Shown: positions 62,573 through 64,000 of the stretch, piece by piece
Layout: each line of letters starts with the position of its first letter
How positions within the stretch are numbered: position 1 is the stretch's first letter
Assembly: GCF_004366035.1 (NCBI RefSeq)
Contig: NZ_SOEE01000010.1
Coordinates: 1 to 64,000 of the forward strand
Length of the DNA: 64,000 bases
Direction: 5' to 3'
Source of the DNA: Cytobacillus oceanisediminis
GTDB taxonomy: Bacteria; Bacillota; Bacilli; Bacillales; Cytobacillaceae
Notes under the pieces: model-generated
The model's database searches: none
What the model was told of the DNA's origin: nothing
Seen by the model: only the letters and a program-made list of their open reading frames with translations
Made by a program: the position numbers and the translations under genes

Positions 62573-64000
62573 TTATTGCAGTTCAGGCGCTTTTCGATGG
62601 TTAGTTCCTTCTTGATAAGCATAGGCTAGTTTAATCAATGTGGGCTCGTCGAATTCTTTTCCTAGCAGCTCGAGCCCGACTGGAAGGCCGTTGTCACTGA
62701 AGCCGGCAGGAACCGAGATTGCAGGGAATCCTGAATAAGGACTTAAGCGATTAGCGTTCCCAGCACCTTGACTTTTGCCCACCTGTGCGGGTAAAGCACT
62801 CGAAGTTGGATAGAGTAGTGCATCAAGGTCATGTTCATTAAACGTTACCATTAAGCTTTCCCTTGCCATTTTAGGACGATTGGTAATAATGTCTTGGTAT
62901 TCCTCATCATTTTCTAATGATTCTCTTTCATTACGTGATTTTAATCCACTTTCCAAACTTGGATGGAATTTCCCGCTTTCAATAATATCTGATAACGTTC
63001 TTACAGGTGCATCCGGCCCAAGGCTAGCCAAATAATCATTTAATTGAAATTTAAATTCGTATCCGCTTAAGCTTGGATAAGAAAGAATTGGACTTAGATT
63101 GGGAACGGTTACTTCGAACACTTCTGCTCCAAGCGCTTCCATGTCCGCAATCACTCGATCCATCACTTTATTGACACTAGGATCATTCCCAAACAGGTCG
63201 CGAATGACGCCTATCCGAGATTTCTTTAATCCGTTTTTCTTAAGATAATGAGTATAGGTTTTTGGGACTGCTCCGATACTGGCTTCAGTAACTGGATCTG
63301 CCGGGTCATAGCCAGCTATTGCATCGAGCACGATAGCCACATCTTCAACCGTACGACCCATCGGTCCGCCGACATCCTGTGATAGTGCAAGTGGAATGAT
63401 TCCATCACGGCTGGCAAGTCCCATAGTAGGGCGAAGTCCAACCAGGTTATTAAAGGACGAAGGTATTCGGATGGACCCACCAGTGTCTGTCCCTAATCCG
63501 ACGGCGGCAAAGTTGGAAGCAACCGCTGCTGCCGTACCACCGCTTGAACCACCTGGGTATCTTGTTAAATCATATGGATTATAGGTTTGTCCACCAAGGG
63601 AACTAATTGTTTGGAATCCGAAAGCAAATTCATGCAGGTTCGCTTTCCCTATGATGATAGCACCTTGATCTCTTAATCTTTTTGTTTGATAGGCATCCTT
63701 TAGAGGGATGGAACCTTCAAGTGACAGGGATCCTGCAGTAGTTTGCATATCGTATGTATCATAGTTGTCTTTTAATATAACCGGAATTCCATGCAGGGGA
63801 CCGCGAACTTTTCCCGCTTCGCGCTCTTTATCTAGTTGTTCCGCTTCTACTAATACATTTTCGTCAACCGTAATGATGGAGTTAATGCTGTCATCGTACT
63901 CCTCAATTCGATTAAGGTAAAATTGAACCAATTCCTCAGAGGTTAACCGCCCCCCCTGCATCGCATGCTGCAATTCAAGTATCGTCGCTTCCTCAATCTC
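62573..64000 (-). CDS. Amidase (amidase-signature family), partial
   Basis: At least 475 codons, cut at its N-terminus by the window edge (the frame stays open from 63973 to 64000). Amidase-signature enzyme with a Ser-Ser-Lys triad: Lys in HGIPVILKDNYDT, cis-Ser in TDTGGSIRIPSS, and nucleophile loop YPGGSSGGTAAAVASNF. The C-terminal end is intact. It hydrolyses amides, for example of aryl or peptide-like compounds. Substrate unknown. A strong minus-strand terminator follows. Confidence 0.9.
   Translation of the reverse strand, partial: EIEEATILELQHAMQGGRLTSEELVQFYLNRIEEYDDSINSIITVDENVLVEAEQLDKEREAGKVRGPLHGIPVILKDNYDTYDMQTTAGSLSLEGSIPLKDAYQTKRLRDQGAIIIGKANLHEFAFGFQTISSLGGQTYNPYDLTRYPGGSSGGTAAAVASNFAAVGLGTDTGGSIRIPSSFNNLVGLRPTMGLASRDGIIPLALSQDVGGPMGRTVEDVAIVLDAIAGYDPADPVTEASIGAVPKTYTHYLKKNGLKKSRIGVIRDLFGNDPSVNKVMDRVIADMEALGAEVFEVTVPNLSPILSYPSLSGYEFKFQLNDYLASLGPDAPVRTLSDIIESGKFHPSLESGLKSRNERESLENDEEYQDIITNRPKMARESLMVTFNEHDLDALLYPTSSALPAQVGKSQGAGNANRLSPYSGFPAISVPAGFSDNGLPVGLELLGKEFDEPTLIKLAYAYQEGTNHRKAPELQ

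Noticed and set aside
1..64000. Search for CRISPR arrays, tRNA/rRNA genes, phage modules and classical defence systems
   Set aside because: I saw no regularly spaced direct repeats, no cloverleaf or rRNA signature, and no phage structural or restriction/toxin-antitoxin genes that I could support.

Overview
The window looks like chromosomal DNA of an endospore-forming Bacillaceae (Bacillus, Cytobacillus, Mesobacillus or a relative). The DNA is AT-rich, Shine-Dalgarno sites are strong and GTG/TTG starts are common. Spore-related genes are present (GerAB-type germinant receptor subunit, YhcN/YlaJ-type lipoprotein, Spo0E-type phosphatase), along with a Bacillus-style hxlR-hxlAB locus and Zur boxes. 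I see no rRNA, tRNA, CRISPR array or intact prophage.

Layout. (1) 0.3-9.7 kb is a catabolic locus: an ABC importer (permease, ATPase, lipoprotein receptor) divergent from an XRE-cupin regulator, then HyuA/HyuB-type ATP-dependent hydantoinase/oxoprolinase subunits, a small cupin and an NCS1 permease. It probably imports and opens a hydantoin- or lactam-like ring compound. (2) 9.7-15.4 kb holds compact regulator-target pairs: PadR with a HAAS-domain membrane protein, XRE-cupin with a LysE/RhtB exporter, an MDR oxidoreductase, and ArsR with an SRPBCC protein. Two tiny translationally coupled, cysteine-containing ORFs also lie here. (3) 16.5-28.7 kb holds a NarL/DegS-type two-component system followed by two very large secreted subtilases. 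The first has a Bacillus-type leader and signal peptide, but its mature part is strongly GC-rich and actinobacteria-like, with a seven-repeat beta-propeller tail. The second is AT-rich and ends in a dockerin-like pair of calcium loops. A roughly 300 bp upstream leader is duplicated in front of both genes, and IS3-family debris lies between them. (4) 29-42 kb mixes intact genes (DUF3189, YhcN-like lipoprotein, hxlR/hxlAB, Rieske-fusion protein, GerAB) with many decayed ones (DinB, MerR, IS110, IS6, CcdA and unrecognised remnants). Two real small genes that are easy to miss are a 43-aa membrane peptide and a Spo0E-like phosphatase. (5) 42-64 kb carries a multicopper oxidase, an EamA exporter behind a possible attenuator, an MDR/ArsR pair, hydrolase, methyltransferase, CPBP protease, DinB, metallo-hydrolase, DUF3231, VOC protein, Zur-controlled AdcA zinc lipoprotein, GNAT, Lrp/AhpD-like pair, two hypotheticals and an amidase cut by the window edge.

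The most unusual region is the subtilase pair. A foreign GC-rich protease and propeller body appears to have been joined to a resident secretion signal and placed under a copy of the neighbouring protease's leader, next to a two-component system. Other points worth checking are the coupled Cys-rich mini-ORFs, a duplicated 41-aa membrane peptide, a likely CTG start, a one-base deletion at the start of a metallo-hydrolase, and a dispersed terminator-bearing repeat in the 31-62 kb region.

Limits: all family assignments were made by reading the sequence, without database searches. Start codons were chosen from Shine-Dalgarno spacing and family N-termini.
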